From: Clusia tigrina
Lineage: Eukaryota > Arthropoda > Insecta > Diptera > Clusiidae
Reading direction: 5' to 3'
DNA: 64,000 nucleotides
NCBI GenBank assembly: GCA_920105625.2
Contig: OV050031.1
Span: 84,763,995 to 84,827,994, forward strand
The position numbers and the translations under genes are program-made. Below, one piece after another: positions 10,338 to 22,517 of the stretch; the stretch's first letter is position 1; each line of letters opens with the position of its first letter. The notes under the pieces were generated by a model. It saw nothing but the letters and a program-made list of their open reading frames with translations. It was not told the origin of the DNA and searched no databases.

Positions 10338-13300
10338 AGTGACAGAGACGTCTACAGAGACGCCGATTGAGGTAGATTGGGGTAGAGAAGGCTGCAGACT
10401 CCCCCCAATCGACAGCGGCAACGACTGAGACTCCTACAGAGACGTTGACAGAGGCTGCGACTCCGACTGAGACGCCGACTGAGGCAGATAGGGGTAGATA
10501 TTGGCATAGAGAAAGTAGCAGACCAACAATCGACAGAGGCAGCGGCTGCGACGCCCACTGAGGCAGTTAGGGGTAGATACTGGCATAGAGAAGGCAGCAG
10601 GCCCCCAATCGACAGCGGCAGCGCCTGAGACGCCTATAGAGACGCTGACAGAGGCTGCGACGCCGACTGAGACGCCGACTGAGGCAGATAGGGGTAGATA
10701 TAGGCATAGAGAAGGCAGCATAATCCCCAATCAACAGCGCCTGCGACTGAGACACCTACAGAGACGCTAACAGAGGCTGCGACGCCGACTGAGGCAGATA
10801 GGGGTAGATACTGCCATAGAGAAGACAGCAGGCCCCCAATCGACAGCGGCAGCGAGTGAGACGCCTACAGAGACGCTGTTAGAGGCTACGACGCCGACTG
10901 AGACAGAAAGGGGTAGATAAGGGCATAGAGAAGGCAGCAGACCCCCCAATCGACAGCGGCAACGACTGAGACGCCCACAGAGGCTGCGACGCCGACTGAG
11001 ACGGCCACTGACGCAATTTGGGGTAGATACTGGCATAGAGAAGACAGCAGACCCCCCCCAATCGACAGCGGCAGCGAGTGAGACGCCTACAGAGACGCTG
11101 TTAGAGGCTACGACGCCGACTGAGGCAGATAGGGGTAGATATAGACACAGAGAAGGCAGCAGACCGCCCAATCGACAGCGGCAGCGACTGACACGCCTAC
11201 AGAGACGCTGACAGAGGCTACGACGCCGACTGAAGCAGATAGGGGTAGATACTGCCATAGAGAAGACAGCAGGCCCCCAATTGACAGCGGCAGCGCCTAA
11301 GACGCAGACTGAGGCACAGAGGGGTAGATATAGGCAGAGAAAATGCAGCAGACCCCCAATCGACTGCGGCAGCGACTGAGACGCCTACAGAGATGCTGAC
11401 AGACGGTGCGGCTCCGACTGAAGCAGATAGGGGTAGATGTAGGCATAGAGAAGGCAGCAGACTCACCAATCGACAGCGGCAGCAACTGAGACACCTACAG
11501 AGACGCTGACAGAGGCTACGACGACGACTGAGACGCCGACTCAGGCAGATAGGGGTAGATATATGCATAGAGAAGGCAGCAGACCCCCCCAATCGACAGC
11601 GGCAGCGACTGAGACGCCTACAGAAACACTGACAGGGCTGCGACGCCGAATGAGGCAGATAGGAGTAGATATAGGCATAGAGAAGTCAGCAGATCCCCCA
11701 GTCGACAGCGGCATCCACTGAGACGCCTACAGAAACGCAGACAGAGGCTGCGACGCCGACTGAGGCGGATAGGGGTAAATATAGGCATAGAGAAGGCAGC
11801 AGACCCCCAATCGACTGCAGCAGCGACTGAGACGTCTACAGAAATGCTGACAGGGGCTGCGACGCCGACTGAGGTAGATATGGGTAGATATAGGCAAAGA
11901 GAATGCAGCAGACCCCCCAATCGACAGCTGCAGCTCCTGAGACGCCTACAGAGACGCTGACAGAAGCTGCGACGCCAACTGAGACGCCGACTGAGGCAGA
12001 AAGGGGTAGATAAGGGCATAGAGAAGGCAGCAGACCCCCAATCGACAGCGGCAGCGAGTGAGCCGCCTACAGAAACGCTGACAGAGGCTGCGACGCCGAC
12101 TGAGGCAGATAGGGTTAGATATAGGCATAGAGAAGGCAGCAGGCCCCCCCCCCCCCCAATCGACAGCGGAAGCAACTGAGACTCCTACAGAGACGCTGAC
12201 AGAGGCTGCGACGCCGCCTGAGGCAGATAGGGGTAGATATAGGCACAGAGATGGCAGCAGACCGCCCAATCGACAGCGGCAGCGTCTGACACGCCTACAG
12301 AGACGCTGACAGAAGCTGCCACGCCGACTGAGACGCCGACTGAGGCAGATAGGGGTAGATATAGGCATAGAAAAGGCAGCAGACTTCCACAATCGACAGC
12401 GGCTGCGACTGAGACGTCTGCAGAGACGCCGATTGAGACGCCGACTGAGGTAGATTGGGGTAGAGAAGGCTGCAGACTCCCCCCCAATCGACAGGGGTAG
12501 CAACTGAGACGCAGACTGAGGCACATAGGGGTAGATATAGGCATAGAGAAGGCAGCAGACCCCCCAATCGACTGCGGCAGCGACTGAGACGCCTACAGAG
12601 ATGCTGACAGAGGGTGCGGCGCCGTCTGAGTCAGATAGGGGTAGATATAGGCATAGAGAAGGGAGCAGACCCCCCAATCGACAGCGGCAGCAACTGAGAC
12701 ACCTACAGAGACGCCAACAGAGGCTGCGCCGCCGACTGAGACGCCCACTGACGCAGATTGGGGTATATCCTGGCATAGAGAAGGCAGCAAACCCCCTAAT
12801 CGACAGCGGCAGCGAGTGAGACGTCTATAGAGATGCTGATAGAGGCTGCGACGCCGACTAAGACGCCGACTGAGGCAGATAGGTTTAGATATTGGCATAG
12901 AGAAAGAAGCAGACCCCCAATCGACAGCGGCAGCGACTGAGATACCTACAGAGACGCTGACAGAGGCTGCGACGCCTACTGAGACGCCGACTGAGGCAGA
13001 TAGGGGTAGATATTGGCATAGAGAAAGTAGCAGACCCCCAATCGACAGCGGCAGGGACTGAGATACCTACAGATACACTGACAGAGGCTGCCATGCCGAC
13101 TGAGACGCCGACTCAGGCAGATAGGGGTAGATATATGCATAGAGAAGGCAGCAGACCCCCCAATCGACAGCGGCAACGACTAAGACGCCCACAGAGACGC
13201 TGACATTGGCTGCGACGCCGCCTGAGACGCCCACTGACGCAGATAGGGGTAGATACTGGCACAGAGAAGGCAGCAGAGCCACCAATCGACAGCGGCAGCG

Positions 13301-13958
13301 CCTGAGACGCCTCTAGAGACGCTGACAGATGCGGCGACGCAGACTGAGACGCCGACTGAGGCAGATAGGGGTATATATTGGCATAGAGAAGGCAGAACAC
13401 CCCCCAAACGACAGCGGCAACGACTGAGACGCCTACAGATTTCTGACAGAGGCTGGGGCGCCGACTGAGGCAGATTGGGTTAGATATAGGCATAGAGAAG
13501 GCAGCAGACCCCCCCAATCGACAGCGGCAGCGAGTGAGACGTCTATAGAGATGCTGACAGAGGCTGCGACGCCGACTGAAACGCCGATTGACACGCCGAC
13601 TGAGGCAGATATTGGTATATATAGGCATATAGAAGGCAGCAGACCCCCCAATCTACAGCGGCAGCGACTGAGACGCCTACAGAGACGCCGATTGAGACGC
13701 CGACTGAGCTAGATAGGGGTAGATATAGGCATTGAGAAGGCAGCAGACCCCGCAGTCGAAAGCGGCAGCGACTGCGACGCCTACAGAAACGCTGACAGAG
13801 GCTGCGACGCTGACTGAGGCAGATAGGGGTAGATATAGGCATAGAGAAGGCAGCAGACCGCCCAATGACAGCGGCAGCGACTGACACGCCTACAGAGACG
13901 CTGACAGAAGCTGCCACGCCGACTGAGATGCCGACTGAGGCAGATAGGGGTAGATATA

Positions 13959-14751
13959 GGCACAGAGATGGCAGCAGACCGCCCAATGACAGCGGCAGCG
14001 ACTGACACGCCTACAGAGACGCTGACAGAAGCTGCCACGCCGACTGAGATGCCGACTGAGGCAGATAGGGGTAGATATAGGCAAAGAAAAGGCATCAGAC
14101 CTCCACAATCGACAGCGGCAGTGACAGAGGCTTCTACAGAGACGCCGATTGTGGTAGATTGGGGTAGAGAAGGCTGCAGACTCCCCCCAATCGACAGCGG
14201 CAGCGATTGAGATACCTACAGATACGCTGACAGAGGCTGCGGCGCTGACTGAGACGGCGACTCAGGCAGATAGGGGTAGATATAGGAATAGAGAAGGCAG
14301 CAGACCCCCCAATCGACTGCGGCAGCGACTGAGACGCCTACAGAGATTCTGACAGGGGCTGCGGCGCCGATTGAGGCAGATAGGGTTATATATAAGCATA
14401 GAGAAGGCAGCAGGGCCCCCCCCCCAATCGACAGCGGCAGCGACTGAGACTCCTACAGAGACGCTGACAGAGGCTGAGCCGCCGACTGAGGCAGATGGGG
14501 GTAGATATACGCACAGAGATGGCAGCAGACCGCCCAATGACAGCGGCAGCGACTGACACGCCTACAGAGACGCTGACAGAAGCTGCCACGCCGACTGAGA
14601 TGCCGACTGAGGCAGATAGGGGTAGATATAGGCAAAGAAAAGGCATCAGACCTCCACAATCGACAGCGGCAGTGACAGAGGCTTCTACAGAGACGCCGAT
14701 TGTGGTAGATTGGGGTAGAGAAGGCTGCAGACTCCCCCCAATCGACAGCGG
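13959..14751. repeat. 551-bp local duplication
   Basis: Positions 13959-14200 match 14510-14751, including the rare features AATGACAGCGGCAGCGACTG, GGCAAAGAAAAGGCATCAGA and GACGCCGATTGTGGTAGA. The offset is 551 bp, which spans several monomers, so a multi-monomer block was copied rather than one unit. Confidence 0.7.
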
Positions 14752-17700
14752 CAGCGACTGAGACTCAGACTGAGGCACATAGGGGTAGATATAGGCATAG
14801 AGAAGGCAGCAGACCCCCCAATCGACAGCGGCAGCAACTGAGACACCTACAGAGACGCTGACAGAGGCTGCGACGACGACTGAGACGGCAACTGAGGCAG
14901 ATAGGGGTAGATATACGCATAGAGAAGGTAGCAGACCCCCCAATTGACAGCGGCAGCGACTGAGACGCCTGCAGAGACACTGACAGAGGCTGCGATGCCA
15001 AATGAGCAGCTGACTGGGGCAGATAGGGGTAGATATAGGCACAGATAAGGCAGCAGACCGCCAATCGACAGCGGCAGCAACTGACACGTCTACAGAGATG
15101 CCAATTGAGACGCAGACTGAGGTAGATAGGGGTAGATATAGGTATAGAGAAGGAAGCAATACCCCCAATTGACAGCGGCAACGACTGAGACTCCTACAGA
15201 GACGCTGACAGAGGCTGCGACGCCGACTAAGGCGCCGACTGAAGTTGATAGGGGTAGATATAGGCATAGAGAAGGCAGCAGTCCTTCCAATCGACAGCGG
15301 CAGCGACTGAGACGCCTACAGAGACGCTGACAGAGGCTGCGACGCCGACTGAGGCAGATAGGGTTAGATATAGGCATAGAGAAGGCAGCGGACCCCCCCC
15401 CCCATCGACAGCGGCAGCGAATGAGACGCCTACAGAGACGCTGACGGAGGCTGCGATGCCGACTGAGGCAGATAGGGTTAGATATAGGCATAGAGAAGGC
15501 AACAGGCCCCCCAATCGACAGCGGCAGCGACTGAGACGCAGACTGAGGCACATAGGGGTAGATATAGGCATAGAGAAGGCAGCAGACCCCCCAATCGACT
15601 GCGGCAGCGACTGAGACGCCTACAGAGATGCTCACAGACGGTGCGGCTCCGACTGAAGCAGATAGGGGTAGATATAGGCATAGAGAAGGCAGCAGACCTC
15701 TCAATCGACAGCGGCAACGACAGATACGCCTACAGAGACTATGACAGAGGCTGCGACGCCGACTGAAACGCCGATTGACACGCCGACTGAGGTAGATAGG
15801 GGTAGATATTGGCATAGAGAATTAAGCAGACCCCCCAATCGACAGCGGCAGCGCCTGAGATGCCTACAGAGAAGCTGACAGAGGCTGCGACGCCGACTGA
15901 GACGCCGACTGACGCAATTTGGGGTAGATACTGGCATAGAGAAGGCAGCAGACCCCCCAATCGACAGCGGCAGCGAGTGAGACGCCTACAGAGACGCTAA
16001 CAGAGGCTACGACGCCGACTGAGGCAGATAGGGGTAGATATAGGCACAGAGAAGGCAGCAGACCGCCCAATCGACAGCGGCAGCGACTGACACGCCTACA
16101 GAGACGCTGACAGAGGCTACGACGCCGACTGAGGCAGATAGGGGTAGATACTGCCATAGAGAAGGCAGCAGGCCCCCAATCGACAGCGGCAGCGGATGAG
16201 ACGCCTATAGAGACGCTGACAGAGGCTGCGACGCCGACTAAGACTCCGACTGAAGTTGATAGGGGTAGATATAGGCATAGAGAAGGCAGCAGTTCTCTTA
16301 ATCGACAGCGGCAGCGACTGAGACGCCTACAGAGACGCTGACAGAGGCTGCGACGCCGACTGAGGCAGATAGGGTTAGATATAGGCATAGAGAAGGCAGC
16401 AGACCCCCCCCCCCAATCGACAGCGGCAGGGAATGAGACGCCTACAGAGACGCTTGCGGAGGCTGCGACGCCGACTGAGCCAGATGGGGTTAGATATAGG
16501 CATAGAGAAGGCAGCAGGCCCCCCAATCGACAGCGGCAGCGACTGAGACGCCTACAGAGATGCTCACAGACGGTGCGGCTCCGACTGAAGCAGATAGGGG
16601 TAGATATAGGCATAGAGAAGGCAGCAGACTCCCCAATCGACAGCGGCAGCAACTGAGACACCTTCAGAGACGCTGACAGAGGCTGCGACGACGACTGAGA
16701 CGGCGACTGAGGCAGATAGGTGTAGATATACGCATACTGCGATGCCAAATGAGCAGCCTACTTGGGCAGATAGGGGTAGATACAGGCACAGAGAAGGCAG
16801 CAGACCGCCAATCGACAGCGGCAGCAACTGGCACGTCTACACAGATGCCAATTGAGACGCAGACTGAGGTAGATAGGGGTAGATATAGGTATAGAGAAGG
16901 AAGCAATACCCCCAATCGACATCGGCAACGACTGAGACTCCTACAGAGATAGGGGTAGATATTGGCATAGAGACGGTAGCAGACCCCCCAATCGACAGCG
17001 GCAGCGACTGAGATACCTACAGAGACGTTGACAGAGGCTGCGACGCCGACTGAGACGCCGACTGAGGCAGATAGGGGTAGATATTGGCATAGAGAAAGTA
17101 GCAGACCCCCAATCGATAGAGGCAGCGACTGAGATACCTACAGATACGCTGACAGGGGCTGCGACGCCGACTGAGGTAGATAGGGGTAGACATAGGCATA
17201 GAGAAGTCAGCAGACCCCCCCACTGAGACGCCTACAGAAACGCTGACAGAGGCTGCGATGCCTACTGAGGCGGATAGGGGTAGATATAGGCATAGAGAAG
17301 GCAGCAGACCTCTCAATCGACAGCGGCAACGACAGAGACGCCTACAGAGACCACGACAGAGGCTGCGACGCCGACTGAAACGCCGATTGACACGCCGACT
17401 GAAACGCCGATTGACACTTCGACTGAGGAAGATAGGGGTAGATATAGGCATAGAGAATGCAGCAGACCCCCCAATCGACAGCGGCAGCGCCTGAGACGCC
17501 TACAGAGAAGCTGACAGAGGCTGCGACGCCGACTGAGACGCCGACTGAGACAGAAAGGGGTAGATAAGGGCATAGAGAAGGCAGCAGACCCCCCAATCGA
17601 AAGCGGCAACGACTGAGACGCTCACAGAGGCTGCGACGCCGACTGAGACGCCCACTGACGCAATTTGGGGTAGATACTGGCATAGAGAAGGCAGCAGACC

Positions 17701-18571
17701 CCCCAATCGACAGCAGCAGCGAGTGAGACGCCTACAGAGACGCTGACAGAGGCTACGACGCCGACTGAGGCAGATAGGGATAGATATAGGCACAGAGAAG
17801 GCAGCAGACCGCCCAATCGACAGCGGCAGCGACTGACACGCCTATAGAGACGCTGACAGAGGCTACGACGCCGACTGAGGCAGATAGGGGTAGATACTGG
17901 CATAGAGAAGGCAGCAGGCCCCCAATCGACAGCGGCAGCGCCTGAGACGCCTATAGAGACGCTGACAGAGGCTGCGACGCCGACTAAGACGCCGACTGAA
18001 GGTGTATAGGGGTAGATATAGGCATAGAGAAGGCAGCAGTCCTCCCAATCTACAGCGGCAGCGACTGAGACGCCTACAGAGACGCTGACAGAGGCTGCGA
18101 CGCCGACTGAGGCAGATAGGGTTAGATATAGGCATAGAGAAGGCAACAGACCCCTCCCCCCAATCGACAGCGGCAGCAAATGAGACGCCTACAGAGACGC
18201 TGACGGAGGCTGCGACGCCGACTGAGGCAGATAGGGTTAGATATAGGCACAGAGAAGGCAGCAGACCGCCCAATCGACAGCGGCAGCGACTGACACGCCT
18301 ACAGAGACGTTGACAGAAGCTGCCACGCCGACTGAGACGCCGACTGAGTCAGATAGGGGTAGATATAGGCATAGAGAAGGCAGCAGACTTCCACAATCGA
18401 CAGCGGCAGCGACTGAGACGTCTACAGAGACGTCGATTGAGAAGCCGACTGAGGTAGATTGGGGTAGAGAAGGCAGCAGACTCCCCCCAATAGACAGCGG
18501 CAGCGACTGAGACGCAGACTGAGGCACATAGGGGTAGATATAGGCATAGAGAAGATAGCAGACTTCCACAA

Positions 18572-20863
18572 TCGACAGCGGCAGCGACTGAGACGTCTAC
18601 AGAGACGCCGATTGAGAAGCCGACTGAGGTAGATTGGGGTAGAGAAGGCAGCAGACTCCCCCCAATAGACAGCGGCAGCGACTGAGACGCAGACTGAGGC
18701 ACATAGGGGTAGATATAGGCATAGAGAAGGCAGCAGACCCTAAAATCGACTGCGGCAGCGACTGAGACGCCTACAGAGATGCTGACAGAGGGTGCGGCGC
18801 CGACTGAGGCAGATAGGGGTAGATACAGGCATAGAGAGGGCAGCAGACCCCCCAATCGACAGCGGCAGCAACTGAGACACCCACAGAGACGCTAACAGAG
18901 GCTGCGACGACGACTGAGACGCCGACTGAGGCAGATAGGGGTAGATATAGGCATAAAGAAGGTAGCAGGCCCCGCAATTGACAGCGGCAGCGACTGAGAC
19001 GCCTACAGAGACGCTGACAGAGGCTGCGATGCCAAATGAGCCGCCGACTGGGGCAGATAGGGGTAGATATAGGCACAGAGAAGGCCGCAGACCGCCAATC
19101 GACAGCGGCAGCAAAGACACGTCTATAGAGATGCCAATTGAGACGCAGACTGAGGTAGATAGGGGTAGATATAGGTATAGAGAAGGAAGCAGAACCCCCA
19201 ATCGACAGCGGCAACGACTGAGACTCCTACAGAGACGCTGACAGAGGTCGCGACGCTGACTGAGACGCCTACAGAGACGCTAACAGAGGCTGCGACGCGG
19301 CCTGAGACGCCGACTGAGGCAGATAGGGGTAGATATATGCATAGAGAAGGCAGCAGACCCACAATCGACTGCAGCAGCGACTGATACGTCTACAGAAACG
19401 CTGACAGGGGCTGCGACGCCGACTGAGGTAGATAGGGGTAGATATAGGCATAGAGAATGCAGCAGACCCCCAATCGACAGCGGCAGTGCCTGACACGCCT
19501 ACAGAGACGCTGACAGAGGCTGCGACGCCGACTGAGACGCCCACTGACGAAGATCGGGGTATATCCTGGCATAGAGAAGGCAGCAGACCCCCCAATCGAC
19601 AGCGGCAGCGAGTGAGAAGCCTATAGAGATGCTGACAGAGGCTGCGACGCCGACTAAGACGCCGACTGAGGCATATAGGGGTAGATATTGGCATAGAGAA
19701 AGTAGCAGGCCCCGCAATTGACAGCGGCAGCGACTGAGACGTCTACAGAGACGCCGATTGAGAAGCCGACTGAGGTAGATTGGGGTAGAGAAGGCAGCAG
19801 ACTCCCCCCAATAGACAGCGGCAGCGACTGAGACGCAGACTGAGGCACATAGGGGTAGATATAGGCATAGAGAAGGCAGCAGACCCCAAAATCGACTGCG
19901 GCAGCGACTGAGACGCCTACAGAGATGCTGACAGAAGGTGCGGCGCCGACTGAGGCAGATAGGGGTAGATATAGGCATAGAGAGGGCAGCAGACCCCCCA
20001 ATCGACAGCGGCAGCAACTGAGACACCCACAGAGACGCTAACAGAGGCTGCGACGACGACTGAGACGCCGACTGAGGCAGATAGGGGTAGATATAGGCAT
20101 AAAGAAGGTAGCAGGCCCCGCAATTGACAGCGGCAGCGACTGAGACGCCTACAGAGACGCTGACAGAGGCTGCGATGCCAAATGAGCCGCCGACTGGGGC
20201 AGATAGGGGTAGATATAGGCACAGAGAAGGCCGCAGACCGCCAATCGACAGCGGCAGCAACGACACGTCTATAGAGATGCCAATTGAGACGCAGACTGAG
20301 GTAGATAGGGGTAGATATAGGTATAGAGAAGGAAGCAGAACCCCCAATCGACAGCGGCAACGACTGAGACTCCTACAGAGACGCTGACAGAGGTCGCGAC
20401 GCTGACTGAGACGCCTACAGAGACGCTAACAGAGGCTGCGACGCGGCCTGAGACGCCGACTGAGGCAGATAGGGGTAGATATATGCATAGAGAAGGCAGC
20501 AGACCCACAATCGACTGCAGCAGCGACTGATACGTCTACAGAAACGCTGACAGGGGCTGCGACGCCGACTGAGGTAGATAGGGGTAGATATAGGCATAGA
20601 GAATGCAGCAGACCCCCAATCGACAGCGGCAGTGCCTGACACGCCTACAGAGACGCTGACAGAGGCTGCGACGCCGACTGAGACGCCCACTGACGAAGAT
20701 CGGGGTATATCCTGGCATAGAGAAGGCAGCAGACCCCCCAATCGACAGCGGCAGCGAGTGAGAAGCCTATAGAGATGCTGACAGAGGCTGCGACGCCGAC
20801 TAAGACGCCGACTGAGGCATATAGGGGTAGATATTGGCATAGAGAAAGTAGCAGACCCCCAAT
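18572..20863. repeat. Tandem duplication of 1,146 bp
   Basis: The block 18572-19717 is repeated at 19718-20863 with an offset of 1,146 bp across its length. It carries private variants such as AATGAGCCGCCGACTGGGGC, GGTCGCGACGCTGACTGAGA and GAAGATCGGGGTATATCCTG in both copies. Only scattered single-base differences are visible (for example CCCTAAAATC at 18727 against CCCCAAAATC at 19873). Just before it, a block of about 185 bp containing the short-monomer cassette is itself doubled (18367-18550 and 18551-18735). Confidence 0.8.
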
Positions 20864-21855
20864 CGACAGCGGCAGCGACTGAGACGTCTACAGAAACGCT
20901 GACAGGGGCTGCGACGCCAACTGAGGCAGATAGGGATAGACATAGGCATAGAGAAGTCAGCAGACCCCCAATCGACAGCGGCATCGACTGAGACGCCTAC
21001 AGAAACGCTGACAGAGGCTGCGACGCCGACTGAAACGCCGATTGACACGCCAACTGAGGCATATAGGGGTATATATAGGAATAGAGAAGGCAGCAGACCC
21101 CCCCAATCGACAGCGGCAGCGACTGAGACGCCCATAGAGACGCTGACAGAGGCTGCGACGCCGACTGACACGCCGACTCAGGCAGATAGGGGTAGATATA
21201 TACATAGAGAAAGCAGCACACCACCCAATCGACTGCAGCAGCGACTGAGACGTCTACAGAAACGCTGACAGGGGCTGCGACGCCAACTGAGGCAGATAGG
21301 GATAGACATAGGCATAGAGAAGTCAGCAGACCCCCAATCGACAGCGGCATCGACTGAGACGCCTACAGAAACGCTGACAGAGGCTGCGATGCCCACTGAG
21401 GCGGATAGGGGTAGATATAGGCATACAGAAGGCAGCAGACCCCTCAATCGACAGCGGCAACGACAGAGACGCCTACAGAGACTTTGACAGAGGCTGCGAC
21501 GCCGACTGAAACGACGATTGAGGCAGATAGGGGTAGATATAGGCATAGAGAAGGCAGCAGACACCCCAATCGACAGCGGCAGCGACTGAGACGCCCACAG
21601 AGACGCTGACAGAGGCTGCGACGCCGACTGAGGCAGATAGGGGTAGATATAAGCATAGAGAAGGCAGCAAACACCACAATCGACAGCGGCAGCGACTGAG
21701 ACGCCCACAGAGACGCTGACAGAGGCTGCGACGCCGACTGAGACGCCGACTGAGGCAGATAGGGGTAGATAAGGGCATAAAGAAGGCAGCAGACCCCCCA
21801 ATCGAGAGCGGCAACGACTAAGACGCCTACAGAGACGCTGACAGAGGCTGCGACG

Positions 21856-22517
21856 TAGGGACACACGCGACGAATGTAGAGGAGCTCTTGGAAATTGGAA
21901 AGCGGAAGACCCTTCAAGAGTGGCACGCCCAGTGGGATACTTCTACAAATGGCCGCTGGACAAGAAGGCTGATCCCCAACATTCAGCAATGGGTAAGCAG
22001 GTCGCATGGTAAGGTGAATTTCTACGTCACACAATTGCTGACAGGCCACGGAGGTTTTCGGGCATACCTGCACAGATTCCACTTGGAGGAATCTCCCTAC
22101 TGTGCAAACTGTGGAGGTACAGAGATAGAAGATCCCAAACATGTCTTCTTCTATTGCCCACGTTATGAAAGTGCTAGAGTGGCACTACAAGGAGTATGTG
22201 GAGAGCCCGTGGTGCCCGACAACATAGTGCAGCATACGCTCGAGAACCCGGAGAAATGGGCTGCGGTGTGTGACACCACCGCCGCTATTATGAAAGACCT
22301 CCGCCACCAGGAGCGGCGAAGACGAGCAATTAAAAATAGCTAGGAGGGGTCCGCTGACCATACTACCCCCCCCGGAGAAGTATTACCTTGCGGCGGTCCC
22401 GCGTGGGGAGGCTGCGATGGAGGTGGTTTTAGTGGGTAAGAATCCCACACTACTGGTGCCGTAATGATACCAGTGTCTTTTGAAGATTTCCACCTCCGTT
22501 CCAATTATGGAAAAAAA
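21856..22517 (+). mobile_element. R1-clade non-LTR retrotransposon, 3' end, copy 1 (5'-truncated)
   Basis: A unique island inside the array. A frame is open from the junction to a stop at 22343 and encodes the C-terminus of an R1-type ORF2 protein, the part after the reverse transcriptase domain. It contains GRWTRRLIP, TQLLTGHGGFRAYLHRF and a CX2CX9HX4C motif (YCANC...HVFFYC; C72, C75, H85 and C90 counted from codon 21888). In R1-clade elements this cysteine/histidine motif is thought to help RNA or DNA binding. It is followed by a 3' UTR of about 170 bp with a C-rich patch and a short A7 tail ending at 22517. EN and RT are absent, so this is a typical 5'-truncated insertion. The flanking monomer positions are not contiguous: about 46-58 bp of monomer are missing at the insertion. 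Confidence 0.85.

Larger units (their letters stand above)
4910..21855. repeat. Left block of the array: diverse monomers, long C runs
   Basis: This block adjoins the retrotransposon and has the most mixed monomers. It contains the expanded C tracts (11 at 6865, 12 at 9797, 10 at 14416, 11 at 15393, 11 at 16404 and 14 at 12144). It also carries most copies of the coupled short-monomer cassette (for example 5013-5090, 7140-7240, 10080-10180, 12440-12540 and 18440-18540). Local segmental duplications link 6672-7405 with 9604-10337 (offset about 2,932), 13959-14200 with 14510-14751 (offset 551), and 18572-19717 with 19718-20863. No unrelated DNA is visible. Confidence 0.85.

Noticed and set aside
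21444..22142. Minus-strand frames crossing the R1 fragments (also 24477-24914)
   Set aside because: They run antisense to the recognisable ORF2 C-terminus and continue into satellite; no domain supports them.
21856..22517. Ribosomal DNA context because R1 elements normally insert in 28S genes
   Set aside because: The flanks are satellite monomers, not rRNA sequence; only clade-level similarity to R1 is supported.
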